Positions 63,348-64,000 of a stretch of 64,000 bases of DNA are shown one piece after another. The position numbers and the translations under genes are program-made. The DNA comes from Cheilinus undulatus. Lineage: Eukaryota; Chordata; Actinopteri; Labriformes; Labridae. Location: contig NC_054877.1 of the NCBI RefSeq assembly GCF_018320785.1, forward strand, positions 36,230,151 to 36,294,150, read 5' to 3'. Numbering within the stretch: position 1 is the first letter of the stretch; every line of letters begins with the position of its first letter. The notes below the pieces were generated by a model. The model made no database searches. It worked only from the letters and a program-made list of their open reading frames with translations, and was not told the origin of the DNA.

Positions 63348-64000
63348 AAAAGACTACAGACTGACTATACATAACCCTGACCTGTGCCATTTCAATCACT
63401 ACTACAGCCACTGGTCTATACTGGATAAAATAAACTCCAATGATCTGGATAATGCAGACAAATGGGGAGTCTTGATCATCTCAGAGGATTAGAAGAGGCC
63501 ACAAAAAAACAGTCCAGCAAGTTCTGCTCCCTCCATGGAATTCTTTTCATCTTTTTCCTCACATCTCGTTTGACATTTAAGTGTGGAAAAAGACAGGAGA
63601 CTGGAGTTGTTTGTTCCTCTTCTGTTATGAAGATTACTGGAGATTCTCCTCTGTCAAAACCTTTCCATGGACTGAAGTCTGAAATCAAACAAAACTGAGA
63701 AAGGGCAGCTGTGAACAAAGCTGTGTGGCTTCTGTGCCTTCTCCTTTAGCTGCATCTTAGCATGGGAGCTAACTCACGACAAAAAAACAAATTCCTTGGT
63801 TTCATGAAGGATGTTGTTTTTGTTTTTTATTACAAACATAGGCAATGTATGTGTGATTTATAGCACTATTTTAGCTAACTCAGTACTGTTTGTCACCACT
63901 TGAATGACCTGAAGTGAAGCTTTGTAAAGCTTTGTAAGTTTTTTTTTTTGTTTTTATGTCCATAATGCAGTGTACCTTAGAAGGCGCACATAAGTTACAG
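63348..64000 (+). other. plpp3 3' UTR (window ends inside or near it)
   Basis: No further coding sequence. A candidate poly(A) signal AATAAA lies at 63429-63434, only 80 bases past the stop. PLPP3 3' UTRs are usually longer, so a distal site beyond the window is likely. Confidence 0.55.

Noticed and set aside
1..64000. CRISPR arrays, operons, ribosome-binding sites, prophage
   Set aside because: Nothing prokaryotic is present; all genes are spliced vertebrate genes. The short tandem tracts (CATC, GATAT) are simple repeats without spacer structure.

Overview
The window is from a vertebrate nuclear genome, almost certainly a teleost fish. It has spliced genes with GT-AG introns, vertebrate complement proteins, and a dense load of fish-type transposons (Tc1-like elements, L2- and RTE-type LINE ends, tRNA-derived SINEs, many short inverted-repeat elements). 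Four protein genes can be reconstructed exon by exon with matching splice phases. From left to right they are c8b (+, 5' end cut by the window edge), c8a (-), fyb2 (+) and plpp3 (+). From memory, this is the gene neighbourhood of human 1p32 (PLPP3, PRKAA2, FYB2, C8A, C8B), except that no PRKAA2 (AMPK alpha-2) exon is visible between fyb2 and plpp3.

Region 1-20 kb is the complement block. c8b and c8a lie tail to tail and encode the beta and alpha chains of C8, which enters the membrane attack complex after C5b-7. Both have the order TSP1, LDLRa, MACPF, EGF, TSP1, and two homologous exons have identical lengths (148 and 241 bases). c8a is complete (11 exons, 598 codons plus stop). c8b lacks its signal peptide and the first part of TSP1-1. 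The c8a intron after exon 3 uses a GC donor.

Region 20-23 kb separates the divergent c8a and fyb2 genes. It is a long AT-rich degenerate array whose strand composition flips near 20,960. A CpG-containing stretch with an NRF1-like palindrome precedes the first fyb2 exon. Region 22.7-36 kb is fyb2, an ADAP-family adaptor of 19 coding exons (909 codons plus stop), with a FYB-type proline motif, a YEDV tyrosine motif, a charged helix and an SH3-like fold.

Region 39.7-63.4 kb is plpp3, a six-pass lipid phosphate phosphatase (313 residues with exon 2b). Its long intron between exon 1 and exon 3 holds two different, phase-compatible versions of exon 2, about 3 kb apart. One is the usual PLPP3 type. 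The other resembles the alternative exon 2 of PLPP1. This looks like a mutually exclusive exon pair and is the strongest find of the window. The plpp3 introns also hold a several-level nest of transposons and four-copy fragments that may derive from a RecQ-helicase-like gene.

Exon limits were set by eye from splice consensus, phase and remembered family sequences. Repeat limits are approximate unless a target-site duplication is stated.
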